A DNA stretch of 64,000 nucleotides. Origin: Alligator mississippiensis. Taxonomy: Eukaryota; Chordata; Crocodylia; Alligatoridae. A program made the position numbers and the translations under genes. Location: the NCBI RefSeq assembly GCF_030867095.1, contig NC_081824.1, forward strand, positions 138,041,433-138,105,432. Reading direction: 5' to 3'. This document shows, piece by piece, positions 37,101-49,100 of this stretch (positions are counted from its first letter, which is position 1; each line of letters begins with the position of its first letter). Under the pieces are notes generated by a model, which saw only the letters and a program-made list of their open reading frames with translations, was not told the origin of the DNA and made no database searches.

Positions 37101-40100
37101 GAGGGTGGACTTCAATGAGGTAAGGAGAATAGTTGGGGAGGTACTGAGGTCCCGGAGGAGAGAGGAGTCAGGTGTCCAAGAAGAGTGGTCGTTCCTTAAG
37201 GAGACGATCCTCCAAGCCCAAAGGGAGGTAATCTCAACACGAATCAAAAGGAGCAAGGGGGTGCAAAAGCCCCCATGGCTCACCAAAAGCATACAGGAAC
37301 GTCTCCTAGCTAAGAAGGAGGCGTACACCCAATGGAGGGGAGGGGTCATCACCAGGGAGGAGTATACCTCGGTTGCTCGGGGCTGCAGGGGGGCGGTCAG
37401 GAAGGCCAAGGCAGAGGTGGAACTGGGACTAGCTACCTGGATCAAGGACAACAAGAAGTCCTTTTTTTAAGTACATAGCTGGTAAAAAGAAGGTACCGGG
37501 GAACGTGGGGCCTTTGCACGACACGCTAGGAAATCTGGTCATCGCACCAGATAGCAAAGCTAACCTATTTAACAATTTCTTTGCCTCCATTTTTCTGAGC
37601 AGGTACTGGGTCTTCCCCCACACCAGGACCCCAGCGGAGGCACACCAAGGCCTGGGGTCAGAGAGGACCTAGCCAGGGAACTTCTGGAGGGACAGCAGGT
37701 CCTGATGACCTCCACCCCAGAGTACTGAGGGAATTAGTAGAGGTCATTGTGGGACCCCTGGCACGGCTTTGTGAGCACTCGTGGTGCTCTGGTGTGGTGC
37801 CAGAGGGCTGGAAAAGCGCCAATGTGGTTCCCATTTTCAAATAAGGGAGGAAGGATGACACAGGGAACTTCAGGCCAGTTAGTCTTACCTCGATCCGGGG
37901 TAAGCTTTTTGAGGGAATTATCCTGGCATATGTCCACGAGGGGCCAGCAAGGGAGGTTATGCTTAGGGGCAACCAACATGGGTTCATTAGAGGCAGGTCC
38001 TGTCAGACCAACCTGGTGGCCTTCTATGACCAAATCACAAAATCCTTAGATGCAGGGGTAGCAGTGGATGTAGTCTTTCTGGACTTTAGGAAGGCCTTCG
38101 ACACTGTCTCTCACCCCATTCTCATAAAAAAAAACTAGGGGACTGTGGCATTGACACCTACACAGTCAAATGGGTCGCTAACTGGCTGGAGGGCCGCACC
38201 CAGAGAGTGGTGGTGGACGGGTCATTTTCGACCTGGAGGGACGTGGGCAGTGGGGTTCCCCAAGGCTCAGTTCTGGGGCTCGCACTGTTCAACATCTTCA
38301 TCAATGACTTGGACGAGGGGGTAGAAAGCACCCTGTTAAAATTTTATAGATTTCATAGACATTAGGGCTGGAAGGGACCTCGGAAGATCATCGAGTCCAG
38401 CCCCCTGCCCAAAGGGCAGGAAGTCAGCTGGGGTCATAGGATCCCAGCAAGATAAGCATCAAGTTTCATCTTGAAGGTGTTCAATGAAGGCGCTTGAACC
38501 ACCTCCGGTGGCAGGCTGTTCCAGACCTTGGGGGCTCAGACAGTAAAGAAATTCTTCCTTATGTCCAGAAATTCACAGACAACACTAAGATGTGGGGGGA
38601 AGTGGGCATGCTAGAAGGGAGGAACAGGCTGCAAGCAGACCTAGACAGGTTACAGGGGTGGGCAGATTTCAAGATAGACAAGTGCAAGGTGCTGCACCTA
38701 GGGAGGAGGAACCAGCAGCATACCTACAGGCTGGGGAACTCCCTTCTCATCAGTGCAGAGGCAGAAAAGGATCTGGGAGTCATTATTGATACCAAAATGA
38801 ACATGGGCTGACAGTGTGGGGAAGCAGTCAGGAAGGCCAACCGTACCTTGTCATGCATCCACAGATGCATCTTGAGCAGGTCCATGGAGGTGATCCTCCC
38901 CCTCTATGCAACACTGGTCAGGCCGCAGTTGGAGTACTGCATCCAGTTCTGGGCGCCGCACTTCAGGAGGGATGTGAGAGGGTCCAGAGGAGGGCCACTT
39001 GCATGATCGGGGGCAGCAGGGCAGGCCCTAGGAGGAGAGGCTAAGGGACCTGAACCTGTTCAGCCTCCACAAGAGAAGGCTGAGCGGGGGATCTAGTGGC
39101 CATTTACAAACTAGTCAGAGGGGACCAGCAGGCATTGGGAGAGTCCCTGTTCCCCCGAGCACTACCAGGAGTGACTAGAAATAATGGTCACAAGCTGGCA
39201 GAGGGTAGATTCAGACTAGACATCTGTAGGAACTACTTCACAGTCAGGGCGGCTAGGATCTGGAACCAACTTCCAAGGGAAGTGGTGCTGGCTCCTACCC
39301 TGGGGGTCTTTGAGAGGAGGATGGATGAAGTCCTTGCTGGGGTCATTTGACCCCAGTGCTCTTTCCTGCCATGGCAAGGGGTTGGACTTGATGATCTGCT
39401 CAGGTCCCTTCTGACCCTACCAACTATGAAACTATAAAAGAAACTGATCCATTTAAAAAGGAAATGGTCTGTAAATCTCTGGAGCAACGAGAAGTTATCC
39501 AGACCAAGTAAGGGATAGTTGAAATAATAGATTAACTTAATTATAACAAAGCCAAACCCAAAACATTCCCTTCCAGTACAGGGCCATTTGAAAGAGAAGA
39601 GGGCCATTATTGCATGTAGAGCAAAGATAGCTCAGTGCAAGGAGACTGTAAGTCATGATAAGCCATAAAAATCTTGTTTTGATATTTCGCAAACGTGAAG
39701 ATTTTGGAAATGTTACAACAGTTCTGGTGTCCTCCATAGCTGGTTGCTAGCTACAACTTTAATAGCAATTTCACAATCTAAATATTTACTTTCAACTAAG
39801 TAGAACATTTGGGGATTTTTGGTAGAGCTTCTTGTAATAGTTATTTCTTGTGAATGTGCATATATGTATTTTAATTGGAAAATGTATAGTGTGGTTGACG
39901 TCTAGTATGTGGATTTGTGTTAGAAGCTTCTCAGTATCATTAATGTTTGAATATGCATTTTTATTTTTCAGAATGACTTTTTTATTATGTTTGTGTTTTG
40001 AGACTACAGGAAAATGAACAGGATTGATTGCATGTCCATTTAAGATTACAGGGATTATGATGAAATATGTATTTCTTTGTACTTGATGTAACCAACATGT

Positions 40101-43100
40101 AGATCCTGGGAGTTTTGCCATTAACTACAATGAGCTGGGGTTTCACCCATTGACGTCTTGGCCCATTCATTGATTGTATTTAAGAACTTAGTAATGTTGA
40201 AAGGAAATATGTTATATTGTCACTTGCAACTCAAACTGTTTGAAGAAACAAAACTCTTTTAAGCTGTGGAAAATGAGGCAGCAATATGTTTCACAAAAAA
40301 AAGTCTCAGATTTAAAATGTGAATTGTACTATCCTATCTCTGCAAGCTGACTACATACTCAGCTTTCACAAATTTAATGTCCCTTCACTGCTATTTTAAA
40401 GTAATCCATGTCTGTGTATCTGGATATAGATTTAATATGTGCTTATTATTCAGAAAACCATAGAGAACTGAGACTGGGAAGAAACTCATGAGGAAAATGT
40501 CATGTCAGGTTCCCCATTTGGCTCATAATTCCTTACATTCATCAATATAAAAACAGATGTGTTCACTCCTACTTTCAAACCCAAGGAGCCATGGATCGAG
40601 CCTGAATAGCTGCAGAGCTTTGCCTGTACTTGTGTCTGTGCCTGAGCCATGCAGCCATACCCTACTTCCCCCATGGATGTGGCAGCTTCAAGCTGGTGGG
40701 GAACTGCACCACATCTGGGAGGTTGAGGGGGAGAGGGTGGGTAGAAATGGTATCAGTGAGGATACAGTCTTGCTCAACCCTTGTGCAGCTCCCTACTGGC
40801 TGGAAGCTATGTTGCAGCTGGGGAGTGAGGGAGCTGGGGGAAGTGGTGGTAGCATGGTTCAGTTCCCATAGCTTTGCTATGCCCGGCAAAGCTCCCTGCT
40901 ACTGATTGCAATGAAACCACTTGGTCTGTGTCAAACCAGAGCCGGGTTGTGCCAGTCTGCGGACTTATTAAAGCTTGTCAGCCGCTGCGCTGAACCATTG
41001 GTTTATTTTCAGAAGCTGTAAGTGCAATGGGTCTTACTCAGGATGTAGCCTGTTAACCATCCCCCTTTGCTGACCAGTCCTTGTATCAGACGGAAGATAA
41101 CCATCCAGGTATAGCTTGGTGCAAAGGCCATGAGAATGCCAGAAATGGAATTTATGAGGATTGTAATTAACAGGCATAGTTTACGCCCAAATCTGCAGAG
41201 GAGAAAAAAATAATTGAATTGAGTCATATAAAGGGCAAATTACAATGTTGGTTAGTCCAAGTTAAAAAGTAATGCTTTGAATTTGTTGCATTTAGAAGAA
41301 CTATTATTAGCTTTTGTTTGGCAAAGTTTCTCATGTTATGGATTAACATTGTATTTTAACAGCTGGAGCCCTCATCTAAAAAGTGAATTCCTGAGGAATT
41401 ATTCCTTACATTTTCTACAGAGAAAATACTGAAAGATTCCTGTTGGGCCTATAGTTTTTTTATCCCCAAGTTTTAGTTAACTTCCCTACCCTAAGCCCAC
41501 ATGTTTATGCGGCAACTTGAATGGGAGACACCCAACCTCCTTTTTAGTTTTAGTAATTCTCTTGTTTAATTTGTGGGAAAATCCAAACAGTCTGATGTGC
41601 AGCTGTCATGCGAGCTAGTCATGGCTTGTTGGGCTGATAGAAGATAAAACAGAAACCAGAGTTTGGCAGAAGTGATGGTTCTCTTCTGCAGTTTGAAGAG
41701 CGGATTTTAAACAGGAAAGAATGCATGCAGAAACCATTGTTAGCCCCAGGAGCTGGCTTCACAGCTGCCCGCACCTTTCTGCTGGGTCTAGGGGTGTTGG
41801 AGGGTTTACAAAGGAGCCAGTTGTGGCTGTGCTGATCCTGGGGCTGTATTTTAAATCTCAGGACATGGGAGGTGTTCTCATTTACACTGGCAGATGATAA
41901 ACTCTAAGGACCCGCTGTGTCAAGTGGGTATAAGTGGTTCACAGCATGCTTCAGGCATGTTCTTCTTTAACCCCAAATTGCCCTGTCTTCTACCAGATTC
42001 AAACAGGGGAATGTGGCCTACTGAACAACTTTACTCTTCTTAGGGAGTGATGGCCAATTTCATCCCCACTTTTATGAATACAGAGGTAGTTAGCCGTACT
42101 AAGCTAAAGTTAGGCAGAAAGTAAGGCAGGGTGGCACCTTAGTCTGGTAGGTTCAGAGACCTGAGCTCTTGTAGACAACATCCTACTTTGTCTGATATGA
42201 AAGCTCATGCTTCTTTGGACAAGTTAGTCTCTAAGGTGTCACCCAGCCATTTCTTCTACCCCTCCTTTACTGATGAAGTGGTCCAGAGTGCATAGAAACA
42301 GCTCAGGGATCCTTTTTTTGGATATTCCTTTTCTCTGCTTACCAGATTCTCTTGTTATAAGGGAAAGGGTTGCTTTCCAGCAAGGAATAAGAATTCCTGC
42401 ACTTGTGCAGTGGTTAAGTTAGATGACCTTTGAGGTCCCTTCCAATGCAAAAATTCAAAGATTTCCCCTTTACAGTGTAATTGGTCTTGGTAGATTCTTA
42501 GTAGGTTCCTTTTCCCCCATATATGTTTTCACATCTTGCCATCACTGCTTAATTATCTGGCTAGTAGGCTCTGAAGACATCTTTTGGTAGCTGTCTGACC
42601 TACATTATTCATCTCTGTTTCTTTTATTTAACCTATGTAGTAGAGTAGTTCTCAAGTCTGGAACATAAGTATGGATAACCCTTTCAAGAAGGATAAGCAA
42701 GAAAATTCTCTATATTAAAATATATACAAGTACAGGCAGTCCTCGACTTACAATGTTTTGAGTTACAATGTTTCGCACTTACAACATTTATAAATTGCCA
42801 CCCTGTTTCAACTTTATGACCTCAGTTTCAACTTTACAACGCTTGATCCAATGTGATGCCATGCCAGCGAACAAGTTCACTGCATTGGCCATCTCTCCAG
42901 AGAATATCTGCCCAAACTTCCTTGGATACTTTCTTTAAGAAAGCAGACAAGACTCCAGAAAAACCTGCAGCCAAGACTCCAGCCAAGAACCCTTCAAAAA
43001 GTCCAACCAAGAGCCTTTCAAAAAGTCCAGCAAAGTCACCTCAAAGAAGTCCTTCCAAATCAATATGATTGCTATTTGCAATATAAATACATTAATGTAG

Positions 43101-46100
43101 CTATATTACTCATCTATAATTGATTGAGTACAAAATTCTGAGGTATTTTTGGTGAAAATAGGGTATCGGTCCTTGGTTCAGGAACACATCCCCCATTTAT
43201 GACATTGTTTTTTATTAGAAAATTGGCTCCGAGTTGCAACGTTTTGACCTGACTGTTTTCAGGAACCAGTTGTGTTGTAAGCCCGAGAATTGTCTGTATG
43301 CTTATTCTGAGATCTAAAACAAACTAGGAGGTAGACTGATTGAAATTCTGCCTCTAAGAGGAAAATAGGAAGACAAAGTCATGGTGGTTATCTGATAAGC
43401 ACCAAATCAAGAGGCGGAGGTGGGCGAAATGTGTGTTTTGTCTTTCAAACAACTAGCTGAAGTATTCAATTCATAGGACTTAGCATTTATATGCAGGGAT
43501 TTTAATTACTGTGATATCTACTGGGAGGGTAATACAGCAGTGGACAGACAATCCCACAGGTTCTTGGGTTTTGCTGAAGATACCTTTTGGGTATAAATCT
43601 TAGACAGACTCTTTGATTCACAGCCTCTTAGTAGGGAGGAATTGACTGAGAATCTAAAGAAGGAATAAGGCAATTTGGGGGACAGTGATAATGAAATGAG
43701 AGGGCTTATGTTCCCTAAACAAAGGAAGAAAGGAGGATAACAGAATAAAACAATTGGACTTCAGATGAATAGACTTAATTTGAGAACTGGTGGGCAGGAT
43801 CCTGAGAGAGGCAAACCTAACAGGTTAAGGGGACCTAGGAAGCTGCTTGCTCCTTTGATACCATATTAAAACCACAAAAGTAAGCTATCCTGATGTGAAG
43901 AAAGGATAGGAAGTGCAGTAAGAGATCGATTTGGCTAAACAGTGTGGTCTTCAAAACTTATGACATAGACACAGATCTAACAAAAAGTGAAAACTTGGTC
44001 ATATCCTTAAGGGTGTATACAAGAGTAGATAACAGACATGTAGGGAGAAAATCACAACTATTAAGGAACAAACTGACATGCACCTAGTGAGGGAGATGGA
44101 GAAACCAGCAACAGATTACCTAGATGTGGAAATAGGTTAGATGTGGAAACCTTATCTAGCAGATTACCTAGATGTGGAAACCTTATCCCCTGTTGACCCT
44201 TTAAATGCAGGTTAGACAAATATTTGTCGGGGATGGATGAGGGATGAACCTGCCTCAAGCGAGTGGTTGCAAGAGATGACTTTCTGAGGTCCCATCCAAC
44301 CCTATTTTTCTAAAATTCTATGGGCCTTTTTTAGTAACATTGTTTTTTGCCCCATTTTGTTCAACCTTTTCCATCTACACAACTCAAATATTTCATGATG
44401 GAGCTGTAGTCCTTTTTAACTGTGTTTCTTCCTTCTCTTATCATGGCTCCACTTACATTCAAAAGCAAATGTTTCCAAAAGAAAGAGTTGTTACAATGCT
44501 GGAAGACTGTCTGCCCTACCTGAGTGGTTTGAGGTATATAGGGAGCCTAAGTGTTGTTTTTTTAAACCTGCCATAAAGCTTTTACGAGTGTGTCTATGTG
44601 GCACAATGCAGTGCGAAGTAAGGATACCTGAGAGAGCTCTTTATGTGGTATATACATTGTATAGCCACAACAGGACAAATTAGCATGGATGCGGTGCTGC
44701 TCTCATGCAGCTGTGTTACTTATAGTATGCAAAAGAGCAACATAAGAGATGCCCTTCTGGGTCAGACCATAGGTCCATCTAGGTCAATACTGTATCTCAG
44801 TGACACGGAGTAATGCTGAGGGGAAGAGTATTTTACATGAGGTCTCTGCAGACTTTTATCTGTCTTATCCCTTATACCTTCCAGCATTCGGTAGTCTAGA
44901 AAGCACTAATTTGGAGGTTGCAGCCCTACTTTCATGTTTAATATCCATTGGTGGACCTATCTTGCATGAATCACTCTCATCCTTTTTGTATTTGGTTTAA
45001 TTGTTGACTTCTACAGTATACTGTAACAGTGGATACCATAAGCTAATTACTTGCTGGTGGGAGAGGAAGGGGAAGAACTTTCCTTTGTTTGTATTAGAGT
45101 TACTATCTAATAATTTTGTTGTATGCCCCTGGTCCTGGTATCGAGAGAAAAGATGCATAGAAATTTCTATCTACTTTCTCTTCACCACTTAATATTTTAT
45201 ATGCTTCTATCACATCCCTGCTCCCACTGTGTTTTCTGAAAGGTCCCAGTCTCTTAAGGTTTTGAGACCTGGTATCTCTACATAGCACTACATTATGCTT
45301 TTTAGCCATATACCCCAAATCATAGGTGCTCTGAGACTCAACCACCCACTGAAAAAAATAAGCAGGTACTCAGCACCCATGAGCCATGTAGGATGAGCCA
45401 GGTTGAAATAATGCACTGCTTCTTCTGGGCCTGCGCGGGGCTTGGCACAGGGCTCAGCTCAGCGTGGGAGGGGGGAAAAAGCACCCACTGATAACAAACT
45501 AACACTGGTGCCTATGCTGCAAATCGCTTTTGAGGGTTGTTCTATATAGAGCAAACTGCAGACATCCCATACATGGGAAAGCTCAATTACATTTCTCCTT
45601 CCCTTTTACTTTTTGGCAAGTAGAGGACAAATATTTAAACATACTACCCCCCCCCCCCAATTTACAGTTGTTTTACTCATTCCAGTTCTTACGTCTGAAG
45701 ACTTCTAGTTGTTTGCATTAGCCCCAAACATCTAGAACTCTGCAATCTCTTTTTCCTTTGCTGCATTCTGGATCACTTAGGATAATCATAGCATCATAGA
45801 GAAGTAGGGCTGGAAGCAACCTAGAGAGATCATGTAGTCCAGCCCTTGCACTAAGGCAGGAACACCCCTATCCCTTGCCCCCTTGGAGTGTGCGCAATGG
45901 CAGAAACCTCTCCACTTGAGCCTGCAGCAGGGGGGAGTGGGGGCAGAGGGCTGCGGACCCGGGTCCATAACCCTGGCAGCTGAGAGGCCCCTCCAGCAGG
46001 GCTGGGGGAGCAGGGGCTGTGGGTGGGGGGTGAGAGGCACCAGCAAGGCTGTGGGGGCTGTGGGTGGGGAGAGGCACGAACAGGGCCAGGGGGGCTCTGG

Positions 46101-49100
46101 GTGGCCTGTCATTTTAATCATGGATTTTTGGGGTTTTATTAGAGAATTTGCATTTTTATCAGGGAAAACCAGGATCCCTGCTGATCAGTGACTGTGCAAC
46201 CCTGTCTTGAACCCTGCCAGTGATACAGTCCACAGCTTCCTTAGGCAGTCTATTCCACAGCCTCGCTGTTCTAACAGTGAAGAAGTTTTTCCTGCTATCC
46301 AATCTAAACTTGCTTTGCTGCAACTTCAAGTCATTGGTCTGTGTCCTATTTTCTGCAGCAAGAAAGAAAAAGTGCTATCCCTCTTTTTTTATGGCATCCC
46401 TTCAAGTATTTGAAGACTGCTGTCATGTCCCTTCTTAAGTGCCTCATCCACAAGCTGAACATACCTATTTTGTTCAACTTCTCCTTGTACAGCTTTCCTT
46501 CTGACTGCTTTATGATCAGTTTTGTCACCTGCCTCTGGACCCTCTCTAATTTTTCCACGTCCTTTTAAAACATGGAGTCCAAAACTGCATACCTTACCCT
46601 AAATGAGGCCTAAGCACTGCTGAATAGAGAGGATTGGTTCACAGAGCTTGAGGAGACATGAACACATTAGAAATGAGATGGAACAGTAAGTACTTTTTGT
46701 TCTCTTCATTGATTAGTTTCACGTAGTTAAATTAGCATACTGAGCAGTGTCCTGCAATAAATGATGCAATTCTGGATAATGCTTTCTATTGGTTCACTGC
46801 CAAGAAATGTTCTCCCTAGCTGGCATTAGTCTGAGTCCACTCTAGAAAGTAAAAATTGGTACGCTTTTGGAGTGGTCCCAAATATGGCAACTACAATATA
46901 TTTTTTAATTTGTTTTGCACTACTATTTTGCTTTGCTAACACTCCTCGTGGGTGAGCTAGCTAGGTTCTTTTTGGTCCACAATAGAGCTCTCTAGGAAAT
47001 AAAAAAAGCTGCTTGTTTGAAGGGGAGGGGATAGGAGGTTGGACACTTGTTAATGCTCTGATATATAGGACAAGGCCTCAATATTTTGCACAAGAAGAGA
47101 AGGAAGCTCTATGCTTCAAATCAAGCCAAGCAGAGACTTGAACCTTAGTCTCCCACATCCTGCATGCTGTGGCTTTTGGTTATTCTGGATTTTATGTGGT
47201 TTTGACCAGAAATTTCATCTTTGACCAGTATGATCTTCCTAGTGAAAGTATACTCGAAGCTAATGCATTTCCACAACAAGAGGCACTTTTAGGTGTGTTC
47301 TGAGAGGCATGGGGGGGAAGGGCTTTAATTAGCAAGCCATGCTAATTAAAAGCACCCAAGAGTCATGTGCATCAGCATCCCTGTGCTGAAAAATGGCAGT
47401 TGGGTGCTTTGAATGAAAGCTCATTGAAAGAACTTTAGTTCAAGGAGCCCCGCTGCCATTTTTCAGTGCAGGGACACTGATGCATGTGACACTATAGTCT
47501 GCTGGAGCATATTAATTTACGTTGGATTTCCAGCACATTGGAGCAGGCTCCCTGCACGTGTATAGGAGCCCAAGGGCTCCAGTTTCAGCAAAGTGGCCAT
47601 TTTCAGAAGAAAAAATATTTAGTCAAAAAGCTTCTGATTAACTCTACTTTGTGTATCAATGGAATTGCTAAACGGGTTTGGATGCTGCTCCTCCAGGTCT
47701 GTCCTGGGAGAAGGAGCACCACCTTCAAGAGACATCTGGATGCTTATCTTGCTGGGATCCTATGACCCCTGCTGACTTCCTGCCTCTGGGGCAGGGGGCT
47801 GGACTTCATGATCTTCCAAGGTCCCTTCCAGCCCTAGTGTCAATGAAATCTATGAATCTGCCAATGGCATTATTCATTCAGTGGCACCTGTCTGAGCGCA
47901 TTGGTAGTAAGCTGTATTACCTCCTGTAGAGCCACCTCTGAGCTGTGGAAGCTGCCTTAAGGGAAGAGTACAAGGCAAAGTGTCAGGGCAGTTGCAGACA
48001 TGGCCATCCTTTGGCAATGTGGTGCCAGTGAAACCGAACCTTTGGTTGTGGGGGGCAGGGAACCAGCAGTAGAAGCAAAAGGTGTCCATAAAGTTGGCTG
48101 TGTGCCTCCAATGGCTTCACACTATGGGGACACAGGAAAAAAAAAATCCATCCTTCGATAACAGATTGATTTGAGGAGTTTGATGCAAGGCTCCTCTCAC
48201 AAACTTTGTCTTCCACTCAGCAAGCTCCTGCTGTTTTTTTCCATGTAAGGCCATGATATGTCATAGCACATTCTATGTGCTGTTTTATCACCATATAAGT
48301 GAGACAACCCAGACACTAAGGGCACTTGTACACGTGTGCGGGTTGGTTTTTTTTTCCAATCAGCCTATTCTTTGTGTCTTTTTGCGTCCCACAATGTAAC
48401 ATGACGTAGGCAAAGGTTTGGTTGAGCAAGGCTGGCCGTTAGAAAAATCTTTTTTGTTTGTAAATCAGCAGCTGGAATCTGGAGTTGCTGAGACTGTGGA
48501 AAACTGGAACTCCGTGACGTTATTTTATGGATTCACGTATAACCGCACTTGAAACAACCATTGGAGAAATGTTTCTTCTGACTTTCTGGCCATTTGAATT
48601 AGTTTTCAGTGCATTTGTTTGCTCTTTCTGTCATTACTGTTTATACAAAAATGAAACGAGCACAATCCAAACAACTACCTCCACAAATAACACACAAAGG
48701 GAATGTTTCAACACATACCTGTCTGCTATGTAGCCGATGCTTATGGAGCCAACAAAAAACCCAGCATTCACACACGACTGAAAGAGGTCCAGCTTCCAGG
48801 AATCCTCACACACCAAATTAAACTGAAGAGGCACATTACAGTTAGAAGAAAGAGAAGGTCCATACTATAACACCAGGGACCCCAAGAGGAAGCAACCAAC
48901 CAAAAACAAAATGTAGGAACATTTCCCAGAAAGCAAATAACCCCCCTTTAAATCCACATGTGCCATCTCATAAATGGCAAAAATAGTGAGACAATAAAAT
49001 CAACATAAAAAAAGGAACATTTTCCAGAAATGGGAAATATATATATTTTTTAATGCTCATGTTTGCCGAATCATGTGTTTATCTATCTTTTTCAGCCATC

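Larger units (their letters stand above)
36993..39437 (+). mobile_element. CR1 LINE, 5'-truncated, interrupted by a second CR1
   Basis: Begins inside the endonuclease ([15 protein letters not shown]) and runs through RT to the 3' end (GGGGTTGGACTTGATGATCT, then CCAACTATGAAACTA). It carries a frameshift after a T7 run (about 37468), several stops, and a reverse CR1 tail at 38346-38568 inserted just before the FADD-type motif. Confidence 0.9.

Noticed and set aside
38494..38811. 105-codon open frame across a repeat junction
   Set aside because: Created by chance where a nested reverse CR1 meets its host CR1.
42856..43068. Lys/Pro/Ser-rich frame as a possible host gene
   Set aside because: It sits exactly inside TA-flanked inverted ends, lacks an upstream coding exon, and is best explained as a transposase remnant.
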